6,359 bases of DNA from Candidatus Parcubacteria bacterium. GTDB taxonomy: Bacteria; Patescibacteriota; Minisyncoccia; Phycocordibacterales; UBA1006. Shown here one piece after another: positions 1-4,998 of this stretch. The notes below the pieces were generated by a model. The model was not told the DNA's origin. It ran no database searches and saw only the letters and a list, made by a program, of their open reading frames with translations. Within the stretch, counting starts at the first letter, position 1; each line of letters begins with the position of its first letter. The DNA lies in the NCBI GenBank assembly GCA_027028225.1, contig JALVJP010000003.1, positions 1 through 6,359 of the forward strand, read 5' to 3'. The position numbers and the translations under genes were made by a program.

Positions 1-17
1 GTGTGTAAACTACACAC
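1..17. repeat. Short perfect inverted repeat at the left edge
   Basis: GTGTGTA (1-7) is the exact reverse complement of TACACAC (11-17), with a 3-base loop AAC. It may extend past the window edge or be part of a larger element. It does not share the ATTCC/GGAAT frame of the repeats to its right, and no T-run follows on the plus strand. Confidence 0.5.
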
Positions 18-25
18 TCGCCCGC

Positions 26-86
26 CTGTCATTCCGCACTTGACCTGCCCCTCATACAGGCTCTGTGTGAAGGGTGCGGAATCTAG
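26..86 (-). repeat. Palindromic repeat, copy 1, with an enlarged middle
   Basis: ATTCCGCAC (31-39) pairs with GTGCGGAAT (74-82), a perfect 9-bp stem around a 34-base interior. Read on the minus strand it begins CTAGATTCCGCAC and ends TCAAGTGCGGAATGACAG, matching the outline of copy 2 (CTGGATTCCCAA, TCAAG, TTGGGAATGACG), but with about 30 extra bases (73-44) between the 5' arm and TCAAG. The extra part contains a small CCTG/CAGG stem. Confidence 0.65.
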
Positions 87-94
87 AAAATAAG

Positions 95-122
95 CACATT
101 GTTTGCTTACTCACACAATGTG
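95..122. repeat. Inverted repeat between palindromic copies 1 and 2
   Basis: CACATTGT (95-102) pairs perfectly with ACAATGTG (115-122) around a 12-base loop. It has no ATTCC/GGAAT frame, so it is a separate hairpin from the neighbouring repeat family. There is no adjacent T-run, which argues against a terminator. Confidence 0.45.
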
Positions 123-123
123 G

Positions 124-168
124 TACTACCCCTGGATTCCCAATCAAGTTGGGAATGACGAGGTAGTA
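124..168 (+). repeat. Palindromic repeat, copy 2, with outer arms
   Basis: The core ATTCCCAA (136-143), loop TCAAG, TTGGGAAT (149-156) is a perfect 8-bp hairpin. Outer arms TACTACC (124-130) and GGTAGTA (162-168) also pair, so the whole forms a long, imperfect stem. The core with its flanks (CTGGATTCCC ... GGGAATGAC) resembles dispersed palindromic repeats seen between genes in many bacteria. This resemblance is from memory, not from a search. Confidence 0.65.
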
Positions 169-190
169 AGTTGAAAATGACATGGGAGAG

Positions 191-214
191 GAATTCCTAC
201 GATGTAGGAATGAA
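191..214 (+). repeat. Palindromic repeat, copy 3
   Basis: ATTCCTAC (193-200), loop GAT, GTAGGAAT (204-211) is a perfect 8-bp hairpin followed by GA. It keeps the ATTCC ... GGAATGA frame of copies 1 and 2, but the inner stem bases are different and still complementary. Confidence 0.55.
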
Positions 215-220
215 TTGTTA

Positions 221-245
221 CTGGACCCCGCATCAAATGCGGAAT
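221..245 (+). repeat. Palindromic repeat, copy 4, degenerate
   Basis: CTGGACCCCGCA (221-232), TCAAA, TGCGGAAT (238-245). CCGCAT (228-233) pairs with ATGCGG (237-242). The 5' flank CTGGA and the TCAA loop match copy 2. The outer stem is broken because the 5' arm reads ACCCC where the 3' arm GGAAT would need ATTCC. It looks like a decayed copy or a mix of two variants. Confidence 0.5.
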
Positions 246-264
246 AAACAAAAAAAATCCACAC

Positions 265-292
265 AAAAAAACACGACCACGCGTCGTGTTTT
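265..292 (-). terminator. Intrinsic terminator of the three-gene membrane unit
   Basis: On the minus strand AAAACACGAC (292-283) pairs perfectly with GTCGTGTTTT (277-268) around the loop GCGTG, giving a 10-bp stem. The T-run reaches seven bases (271-265). A further run of eight T follows at 257-250. It lies 52 bases past the stop of the thioredoxin-like gene and is the natural end of that operon. Confidence 0.85.
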
Positions 293-332
293 CGTTTCGT
301 TTCTACCATCATCACATTAAAAGCGTTTGCTC

Positions 333-357
333 AAAAGACGATATTTACTCGTCTTTT
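333..357 (-). other. Hairpin around the stop codon of the thioredoxin-like gene
   Basis: AAAAGACGA (333-341) pairs perfectly with TCGTCTTTT (349-357) around a 7-base loop that holds the TAA stop (347-345). On the minus strand only four U, all within the stem, come before GAG, so it is a poor terminator by itself. It may protect the mRNA end or act as a first, leaky stop before the stronger hairpin at 265-292. Confidence 0.45.
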
Positions 358-1211
358 TCTTCTACCGCCTTTTTGCCACCTCCATTTTCATTAAACTGCG
401 AAAATGTTTCTCCATCAAGCATATACACCTCCTCTTCCTCTCCTTCTATCCTACACACATAATCACCCGTGTTCTTTTTATCTCTCTCGCAAGAAATTTC
501 CTCGAGTGTTATATCCTCAATTCCCTTTTCCTGAAGGTAAGTAAGAAAATCGTGTTGAACTTTTTCCTCCCTTAATTGAGGGATGGTGCTTTCAATCTCT
601 TCCACAGAGATAAACCCTTGGTATTTTTTTCCATTAAAAATAAGTACCGGAAATGAACCTTTCTCTACATGGTAAATTTCCCCAAAGCTCTTAATCACAG
701 GAAAATCAAGGTCGTAATCAAAAGAGTAGATTCTCACCCACGGATAACGTTTCTTAATTTCTGAGAGAACATAACCCTGCTTTACACACTCTTCACAATC
801 CTCCTTATAGAAATATACGATAGAATGCACATTTGATTTTGGACATTTTTTTACAAGTTCTTGCGAGAGAAGGTAATCTTTCACCTCTAGGAGTGAATAG
901 TATTTCTTAAGAGAAATGAGTTCATCGGAATTATCTTCATCGTGGTTCTCTGCAAATGTGAGTTTACGTCCAATTTCATCCATCTTGTTTGAAAGACTCG
1001 ACCCTTCGATAATTGAATCACAAGGTGCTGTCTTAAGAAGATCAAACTGTGTTTCATTTGCCATAAGGTCAATAAGGACATTTTCTTGAAGTGATGAAAT
1101 CTCTTTTCTCTTCATAGCATTTTCAAAAGAGACAAAACGAAATACCGCAAAAAATATCGCAAGTGTGAGCGAGAAAATGACGAGATGTTTTAAAAGAATT
1201 CGTTTATTCAT
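345..1211 (-). CDS. Membrane-anchored thioredoxin-fold protein with CEEC active site
   Basis: The product has 288 residues. A basic start (MNKR) and hydrophobic stretch at about 7-27 look like an uncleaved signal anchor, which would put the rest outside the cytoplasm. Residues about 35-122 are charged and probably helical, with Cys64 and Cys123. A thioredoxin fold follows from about 128: strand IVYFYKEDCEECVKQG with the CxxC pair Cys139 and Cys142, an IYSFDYD strand, and the cis-proline loop SFPVLIFNGKKYQGF with Pro188. The C-terminal part (about 215-288) has Cys241 and Cys253, possibly a second disulfide, and an acidic tail. The likely role is thiol-disulfide exchange on exported proteins; the direction of the reaction is not evident. 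The gene starts 29 bases after the glycosyltransferase, without a visible Shine-Dalgarno. Confidence 0.85.
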   Translation of the reverse strand: MNKRILLKHLVIFSLTLAIFFAVFRFVSFENAMKRKEISSLQENVLIDLMANETQFDLLKTAPCDSIIEGSSLSNKMDEIGRKLTFAENHDEDNSDELISLKKYYSLLEVKDYLLSQELVKKCPKSNVHSIVYFYKEDCEECVKQGYVLSEIKKRYPWVRIYSFDYDLDFPVIKSFGEIYHVEKGSFPVLIFNGKKYQGFISVEEIESTIPQLREEKVQHDFLTYLQEKGIEDITLEEISCERDKKNTGDYVCRIEGEEEEVYMLDGETFSQFNENGGGKKAVEEKDE

Positions 1212-1240
1212 AAGGTAAATAAATTAAAAGACAAATAAAT

Positions 1241-2491
1241 TTATCGCCACGATCCCTTTTTAAGGCGAACAGCATTCCAAAGAGATTTTGCGAGCCAGAG
1301 GGGTGCGACGAAAATATATATAAATAACATTGCTACATAGTCCAAAAGAAGAAATTTCCTCTTTTCGTGTAAAATCATTCTTCCTATAATAACCGCAATG
1401 ACTGTAAAGAGAAACCCAAGTAAAGAGAGAATCGTAATCGAATTGAGATGGAGAAAAAAAGTGTCAAAATTCCCAGAAAAGATATGAGGAAAATCAAATG
1501 AAAAACCAACGCTTCTCCATTTCTCAACATTTCTCATAATTGGTTTAGAGAGAAGCCATAAAGATATTGGAAAAAGGAATACCGCAAGGAAAATACGAAA
1601 CAGCCCCATAGGAAGAACGACAAACCCAAGCTCTCCATACTTTCTATTGAAAAAGAGTTCTCGATAGTCAATCGCATTTCGTATAAATCCGTAAGTCCAA
1701 CGAATTCTCTGCTTAATGAGTTTAGGAATTGTCTTTGGTCCAACAGTATATACGATTGTCTTTTCGCTATATGCAATTGGGTACCCTGCTTTTTGCATAC
1801 GAAGCGCAATTTCTGCATCTTCTGTATGGTGCGCTTCTCGGTAGGGGCCAAGTGTATCAAATACTTTTTTACGAAAGAGTGAAAATGGACCTGGCGTTAT
1901 GTATACCGTCTTAATTTTTGCGAAGACTTTTCTCACAAAAATCCCCACTTCGTACTCAGCACGCTGTGCTTTTCGTGTAAGAGAATCAGGATCTGCGATA
2001 ACCATCGAGGGAATGACCGCCATCACCTCTTTATCTTTCAAAAACTCCTTAACGGTATACATAAGCGCATCTTCTTGAACCCATGAATCTGCATCAAGAA
2101 CTCCAACAAGTTCTGTCTCTATATATCGAAGTGCATAATTAAGCGCAGCAAATTTTGAACCTTCGTTCTTCTTATGAAAAAGTCTTACACGAGAATCGTC
2201 TTTGAATTGTTGAATTACTCTCCATGTATTATCTGTAGAACCATCATCAACGATAAAAATACTAAGTTTCTCCTTTGGGTAATTAAGATTAAGAAGAGAC
2301 GACACCGTCTTCTCTACTGTCGCTTCTTCATTAAAACAGGGAATAATGATTGTTACCGTTGGAAGTTCTCTATCTAATGAAGGATTTCCTTTCTCCTCGG
2401 AACTCTCTTCATTTCTGTCAAAAAAGCTCAGGAGAAGAAAAAGTTGGAAATAGATAGTGAAAAAAAAGAATATGTAAAAAAAGTATTCCAT
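1241..2491 (-). CDS. Membrane-bound family 2 glycosyltransferase, processive synthase type
   Basis: This 416-residue protein has the layout of membrane GT-A synthases such as those making poly-GlcNAc, hyaluronan or cellulose. One N-terminal membrane segment (about 3-24) is followed by an acidic linker, a GT-A domain from about 44 to 275 and at least three C-terminal membrane segments (about 290-313, 350-372, 382-404). The catalytic motifs are all present: VDDGSTDNT with Asp82/83, LDADSW with the DxD at 133-135, HTED with the putative base Asp225, and QRIRW at 261-265 (QxxRW, typical of processive enzymes). It would transfer a sugar from a nucleotide donor on the cytoplasmic face and probably export the chain. 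Donor and product cannot be read from the sequence, and no PilZ domain is present. A purine-rich GAGAAG lies before the ATG, within the end of the upstream gene. Confidence 0.92.
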   Translation of the reverse strand: MEYFFYIFFFFTIYFQLFLLLSFFDRNEESSEEKGNPSLDRELPTVTIIIPCFNEEATVEKTVSSLLNLNYPKEKLSIFIVDDGSTDNTWRVIQQFKDDSRVRLFHKKNEGSKFAALNYALRYIETELVGVLDADSWVQEDALMYTVKEFLKDKEVMAVIPSMVIADPDSLTRKAQRAEYEVGIFVRKVFAKIKTVYITPGPFSLFRKKVFDTLGPYREAHHTEDAEIALRMQKAGYPIAYSEKTIVYTVGPKTIPKLIKQRIRWTYGFIRNAIDYRELFFNRKYGELGFVVLPMGLFRIFLAVFLFPISLWLLSKPIMRNVEKWRSVGFSFDFPHIFSGNFDTFFLHLNSITILSLLGFLFTVIAVIIGRMILHEKRKFLLLDYVAMLFIYIFVAPLWLAKSLWNAVRLKKGSWR

Positions 2492-2494
2492 ACG

Positions 2495-2956
2495 CTACTT
2501 CTCTATATCTTCACGAATAATTGTTTTTACCTCCTCTTTTAATTCAACACCCCTCTTCTTAAAGAACGATTCAAAATAATCCAATATGGAATCAAATTTT
2601 CTAAGAATAAAATCTGATACATCTTCCACCGTAGAAAAGCACCTCTTTAAATTTTTTCTAAAATAAGAGAGAATTCTTCGAAGAAATTTCTTATCTTCAA
2701 AATGCCTAATATCTTTAGTATTAATTTTTTCAATAATTACCTTACGATTGTAGAGCGTCCTCGCAAAGATAAGAAAGGCCATAAAAATATAGAGAAGACC
2801 AAAAAGAACCCGAGAAACCCACCCGAAGATATTTGCAAAGATATGGAATGGGATTCCAAACATAAGACCTATCCCATTTGCGGTGATATCTACTGCGATA
2901 ATAATTTTTAACCAATCAAGCCAGGTAAAACTTCTTATTTTTGAGTTTCTCCTCAT
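2495..2956 (-). CDS. Unrecognised small membrane protein with two transmembrane segments
   Basis: I do not recognise a family. The product has 153 residues. Two hydrophobic stretches at about residues 14-36 and 41-67 are probably membrane helices joined by a very short turn (GIPFH). The rest, 68-153, is highly charged, with alternating basic and aromatic residues (for example FLRRILSYFRKNLKRCF at 91-107 and FDSILDYFESFFKKRG at 121-136). These look amphipathic and could lie on the inner membrane face or bind a partner. The basic N-terminus (MRRNSKIR) suggests both ends are cytoplasmic. The gene starts 89 bases after the ribosomal operon and ends 3 bases before the glycosyltransferase start, so the two are probably translationally coupled and may work together. 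There is no Shine-Dalgarno before its ATG. Confidence 0.8.
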   Translation of the reverse strand: MRRNSKIRSFTWLDWLKIIIAVDITANGIGLMFGIPFHIFANIFGWVSRVLFGLLYIFMAFLIFARTLYNRKVIIEKINTKDIRHFEDKKFLRRILSYFRKNLKRCFSTVEDVSDFILRKFDSILDYFESFFKKRGVELKEEVKTIIREDIEK

Positions 2957-2964
2957 TGTCAGTA

Positions 2965-2992
2965 ATAATACGAAATTTTTAATAAAAGTAAA
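2965..2992 (-). promoter_or_regulatory. Candidate promoter for the three-gene membrane unit
   Basis: On the minus strand TTTACT (2992-2987, 4 of 6 to TTGACA) is followed after 16 bases by TATTAT (2970-2965, 5 of 6 to TATAAT). The ATG of the 153-residue protein gene is only 8 bases further on, and no Shine-Dalgarno precedes it, so a transcript from here would be almost or fully leaderless. A second -10-like TATACT at 3020-3015 has no good -35 partner and overlaps the terminator U-run. The region is very AT-rich, so such matches can arise by chance. Confidence 0.35.
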
Positions 2993-3019
2993 TGGAAAAT
3001 ACTTGATTTAATTTAGTAT

Positions 3020-3047
3020 AAAAAACACCGCGTATGCGGTATTTTTT
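3020..3047 (-). terminator. Intrinsic terminator of the ribosomal operon, overlapping the rplE stop
   Basis: On the minus strand a run of six A is followed by U, then ACCGC, loop ATAC, GCGGT, G, and six U. The GC core (3027-3031 with 3036-3040) is extended by a U-G wobble and six A-U pairs to a 12-bp stem with a four-base loop. The A-run overlaps the rplE stop codon (3048-3046), so the hairpin begins essentially at the end of the gene. Read on the plus strand it also forms a stem followed by six T, broken by one C-A mismatch, so it may work weakly in both directions. Confidence 0.85.
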
Positions 3048-3591
3048 ATTCTTCCTTCTTAAACGGAACACCAAGGTATGTGAGGTATTCTCTCGCATCC
3101 TGATTGTTATCAAGAGAAGTAATAATAGTTACTGAAAGGCCAAAGATTTTGTTTAACTCTTCATCTCCAGTTTCTGGGAAAATAGTATGCTCCTTAATCC
3201 CAATAGTGAGATTTCCCATCGCATCAATAGACTTTGGACTAATTCCACGAAAGTCCTTCGTTCGAGGTAATGCGATGTTAACAAGCTTATCAAAAAATGA
3301 AATCATTTTTTCTCCACGAAGAGTAACACTTAGCCCAACCTGATCGCCTTGTCGAATCTTAAATCCCGCAATAGACGCCTTTGCCGGGCGCGGAGCAGGT
3401 TGTTGACCGGTAATTTTTGCAAGCTGTTCTGCGATAAACTCATTTGCAAAACGATCTTTTTTCATCTTACTTCCTGTTCCTACATTCACCACGATTTTTT
3501 CAATCTTCGGTGACTCCATCGTATTTTTAAGATTAAGCTTGTCTGCAAGTGCTTTGAACACTTCTTTTTGTTTTTCACGATATAGTGTCAT
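3046..3591 (-). CDS. rplE: 50S ribosomal protein L5 (uL5)
   Basis: L5 binds 5S rRNA in the central protuberance and contacts S13 and the P-site tRNA. The product has 181 residues, close to E. coli's 179. Marks in order are YREKQKEVF near the start, KIEKIVVNVGTGS (about 29-41), ITGQQPAPRPAKASIAGFKIRQGD (60-83), LPRTKDFRGI (108-117), GNLTIGIKEHTIFPE (126-140) and the end LGVPFKKEE. An AGAGGT lies 4 bases upstream of the ATG in the spacer after rplX. It is the last ribosomal gene here: its TAA stop is within a strong hairpin with a U-run, and rpsN and rpsH do not follow. Confidence 0.97.
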   Translation of the reverse strand: MTLYREKQKEVFKALADKLNLKNTMESPKIEKIVVNVGTGSKMKKDRFANEFIAEQLAKITGQQPAPRPAKASIAGFKIRQGDQVGLSVTLRGEKMISFFDKLVNIALPRTKDFRGISPKSIDAMGNLTIGIKEHTIFPETGDEELNKIFGLSVTIITSLDNNQDAREYLTYLGVPFKKEE

Positions 3592-3601
3592 AGTACCTCT
3601 T

Positions 3602-3925
3602 TTACATTAATTCTGTCTTACTCTTCTTTGCAATACGAACCTTTTTCCCTTTCTCGTCGATAGTAAATCCAATTCGTGTCCCTTTTTTCTCTTTCGGATC
3701 AAGAAACATTATGTTAGAAACATGGATAGGAAATTCTGTTTTTGCAAAATTTACCTTCCCTTGATTATCCTTTACTGCTTTCTTACGGAGGTTAATTCCC
3801 TCAACAATAACCTTTTGTTTATCATGGATAAGAGAAAGAACTTTTCCAATTTTTCCTTTCTCGTTTCCAGAAATAACGATTACTGTATCTCCTCGTTTAA
3901 TCTTCTTTATCTTATTCATACGCAT
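3602..3925 (-). CDS. rplX: 50S ribosomal protein L24 (uL24)
   Basis: L24 starts assembly of the large subunit and lies near the tunnel exit. The product is 107 residues, near the usual 100-105. The KOW motif is clear at the N-terminus: KRGDTVIVISGNEKGKIGKVL (roughly residues 10-30). It is followed by VIVEGINLRKKAVK (39-52) and the SNIMFLDPKEKKGTRIGF stretch. Two ATG codons are close together (3925 and 3919). I prefer 3925 because a GGAGGT at 3943-3938 lies 12 bases upstream, already a long spacing that would be 18 for the second ATG. The Shine-Dalgarno lies inside the 3' end of rplN. The gene ends 10 bases before rplE. Confidence 0.96.
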   Translation of the reverse strand: MRMNKIKKIKRGDTVIVISGNEKGKIGKVLSLIHDKQKVIVEGINLRKKAVKDNQGKVNFAKTEFPIHVSNIMFLDPKEKKGTRIGFTIDEKGKKVRIAKKSKTELM

Positions 3926-3930
3926 AAATC

Positions 3931-4299
3931 TTATAGCACCTCCGGTGCAAGGGAAATTATTTTCTTATAACCTCGTTCTGCAAGCTCTCTAGGAATTGGT
4001 CCAAAAATACGTGCTCCTTTCGGTTCTCCTTTATTGTCGATAATAACGACCGCATTATCGTCAAAACGAATATAAGATCCATCCTTACGACGAAACTCTT
4101 TCTTTTGACGAACCACAACCGCACGAACGACATCTTTCTTTTTTACGAGCTTACGCGGTTCTGCAGTCTTGATTGAGAGAACAACGATATCTCCAAGACG
4201 AGCATAACGACGCTTTGATCCTCCAAGAATCTTAAAGACTCTTCCAGTCTTTCCTCCGGTATTGTCAGTAATTTTTACATTTGTTCCAACTTGAATCAT
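3931..4299 (-). CDS. rplN: 50S ribosomal protein L14 (uL14)
   Basis: L14 is a highly conserved five-stranded beta-barrel protein on the subunit interface, contacting 16S helix 14 in the intersubunit bridge and L19. The product has 122 residues, exactly the standard length. It begins [16 protein letters not shown], then [17 protein letters not shown] (residues 24-40), [18 protein letters not shown] (70-87), the [11 protein letters not shown] stretch and the canonical end [11 protein letters not shown]. An AGAGGG Shine-Dalgarno sequence sits just upstream of the ATG, in the 8-base spacer after rpsQ. The last codons also hold the Shine-Dalgarno of rplX, which starts 5 bases after the stop. Confidence 0.98.
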   Translation of the reverse strand: MIQVGTNVKITDNTGGKTGRVFKILGGSKRRYARLGDIVVLSIKTAEPRKLVKKKDVVRAVVVRQKKEFRRKDGSYIRFDDNAVVIIDNKGEPKGARIFGPIPRELAERGYKKIISLAPEVL

Positions 4300-4307
4300 A
4301 AGCCCTC

Positions 4308-4556
4308 TTAATCATTATAAATGACCGCAAAACTTTTTCGTCTTGAAATTGGTCTTGTTTCAATAATCTCGACCTCATCACCAATCTTATATTGGTTGCG
4401 CTCGTCATGAGCATGATACTTCTTATTCACTGTGTAGTATTTCTTATATTTTGGATGCTTCACGAAACGCCCTACAAGAACTACAACAGTCTTGTCCATC
4501 TTATCTGATACGACAACACCTTTGAGTATCTTCTTATTTTTCTTTTCTTCTGTCAT
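4308..4556 (-). CDS. rpsQ: 30S ribosomal protein S17 (uS17)
   Basis: S17 is an early-assembling OB-fold protein that binds the 5' domain of 16S rRNA. The product is 82 residues, the normal size. After a Lys-rich N-terminus come [16 protein letters not shown] (residues 11-26), [12 protein letters not shown] (30-41), HAHDE (48-52) and the family signature [18 protein letters not shown] (59-76). It begins 12 bases after the rplP stop, where rpmC (L29) would normally lie. Neither this protein nor L16 carries extra residues that could be a fused L29. Only a weak purine-rich GAGCGAG precedes the ATG. It is followed 8 bases later by rplN. Confidence 0.97.
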   Translation of the reverse strand: MTEEKKNKKILKGVVVSDKMDKTVVVLVGRFVKHPKYKKYYTVNKKYHAHDERNQYKIGDEVEIIETRPISRRKSFAVIYND

Positions 4557-4568
4557 ATAGCTCGCTCA

Positions 4569-4997
4569 CTAGTAGATATCTTCTTGACTAACAATTTTGA
4601 CCTTTACAGGAAGTTTTGTCCCAGCCTTTCGCAATGCTTCGCGTGCACGATCTTCTGGAATATTTCCTACTTCGAACATAATACGCCCTGGGAGAACTTC
4701 CACACAGAACCCTTGCGGATCTCCTTTTCCTTTCCCCATACCAACCTCAGGTGGTTTCTTGGTGAAAGGGCGGTCTGGAAAGAGTCGGATGTAGTATTTC
4801 CCGAACTTCCCCACCTCTCGTGTGAGAACCTTTCGGGCAGCTTCGATTTGGTTTGAGGTAATGCGTGCACTCGTCATCGCTTTGAGTCCAAAATCTCCGT
4901 GCTCAATACGAAGACCGCGAGTTGCATAGTGGACCTTTTTTGGATTCTTTCGTCCTGTCTGCCACTTTCTATGTTTTACTTTCTTTGGGAATAACAT
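4569..4997 (-). CDS. rplP: 50S ribosomal protein L16 (uL16)
   Basis: L16 is a large-subunit protein next to the A-site tRNA and the peptidyl transferase centre. I chose the ATG at 4997, giving 142 residues starting MLFPKKVKHRKW, which aligns with the family start MLxPKRTKxRK. A longer frame running from 5069 only adds rpsC-overlapping residues. Family marks are FGLKAMTSARITSNQIEAAR (residues 36-55), the KYYIRLFPDRPFTKKP stretch (67-82), MGKGKGD (87-93) and PGRIMFEV (103-110). Residue 86, just before MGKGKG, is Gly (GGT); in E. coli this site is Arg81, the hydroxylated arginine. The start lies 1 base after the rpsC stop. The TAG stop is followed directly by an in-frame TGA. The next gene is rpsQ, not rpmC. 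Confidence 0.97.
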   Translation of the reverse strand: MLFPKKVKHRKWQTGRKNPKKVHYATRGLRIEHGDFGLKAMTSARITSNQIEAARKVLTREVGKFGKYYIRLFPDRPFTKKPPEVGMGKGKGDPQGFCVEVLPGRIMFEVGNIPEDRAREALRKAGTKLPVKVKIVSQEDIY

Positions 4998-4998
4998 A

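Noticed and set aside
1..264. CRISPR array or tRNA-like structure in the repeat-rich left end
   Set aside because: The repeats are palindromes of varying sequence, unevenly spaced and without spacers of constant length. No cloverleaf with a T-loop GTTCNAN pattern is visible.
52..315. 87-codon open frame on the minus strand
   Set aside because: It runs through the palindromic repeat cluster and the 265-292 terminator. The stretch VIPNLIGNPG is simply the translation of repeat copy 2, and there is no domain, no Shine-Dalgarno and no neighbour support.
327..575. 82-codon open frame on the plus strand
   Set aside because: It lies antisense to the end of the thioredoxin-like gene, whose CxxC and cis-Pro features show the minus strand is the coding one. 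The Phe/Leu-rich product is the reverse of Lys/Glu-rich codons.
1534..1860. 108-codon minus-strand frame inside the glycosyltransferase gene
   Set aside because: It is a shifted frame within a gene with complete catalytic motifs, and it shows no motifs of its own.
2702..2911. 69-codon plus-strand frame opposite the small membrane protein
   Set aside because: The minus-strand frame has coherent membrane helices and tight coupling to the next gene; the plus-strand frame has no start signal or family features.
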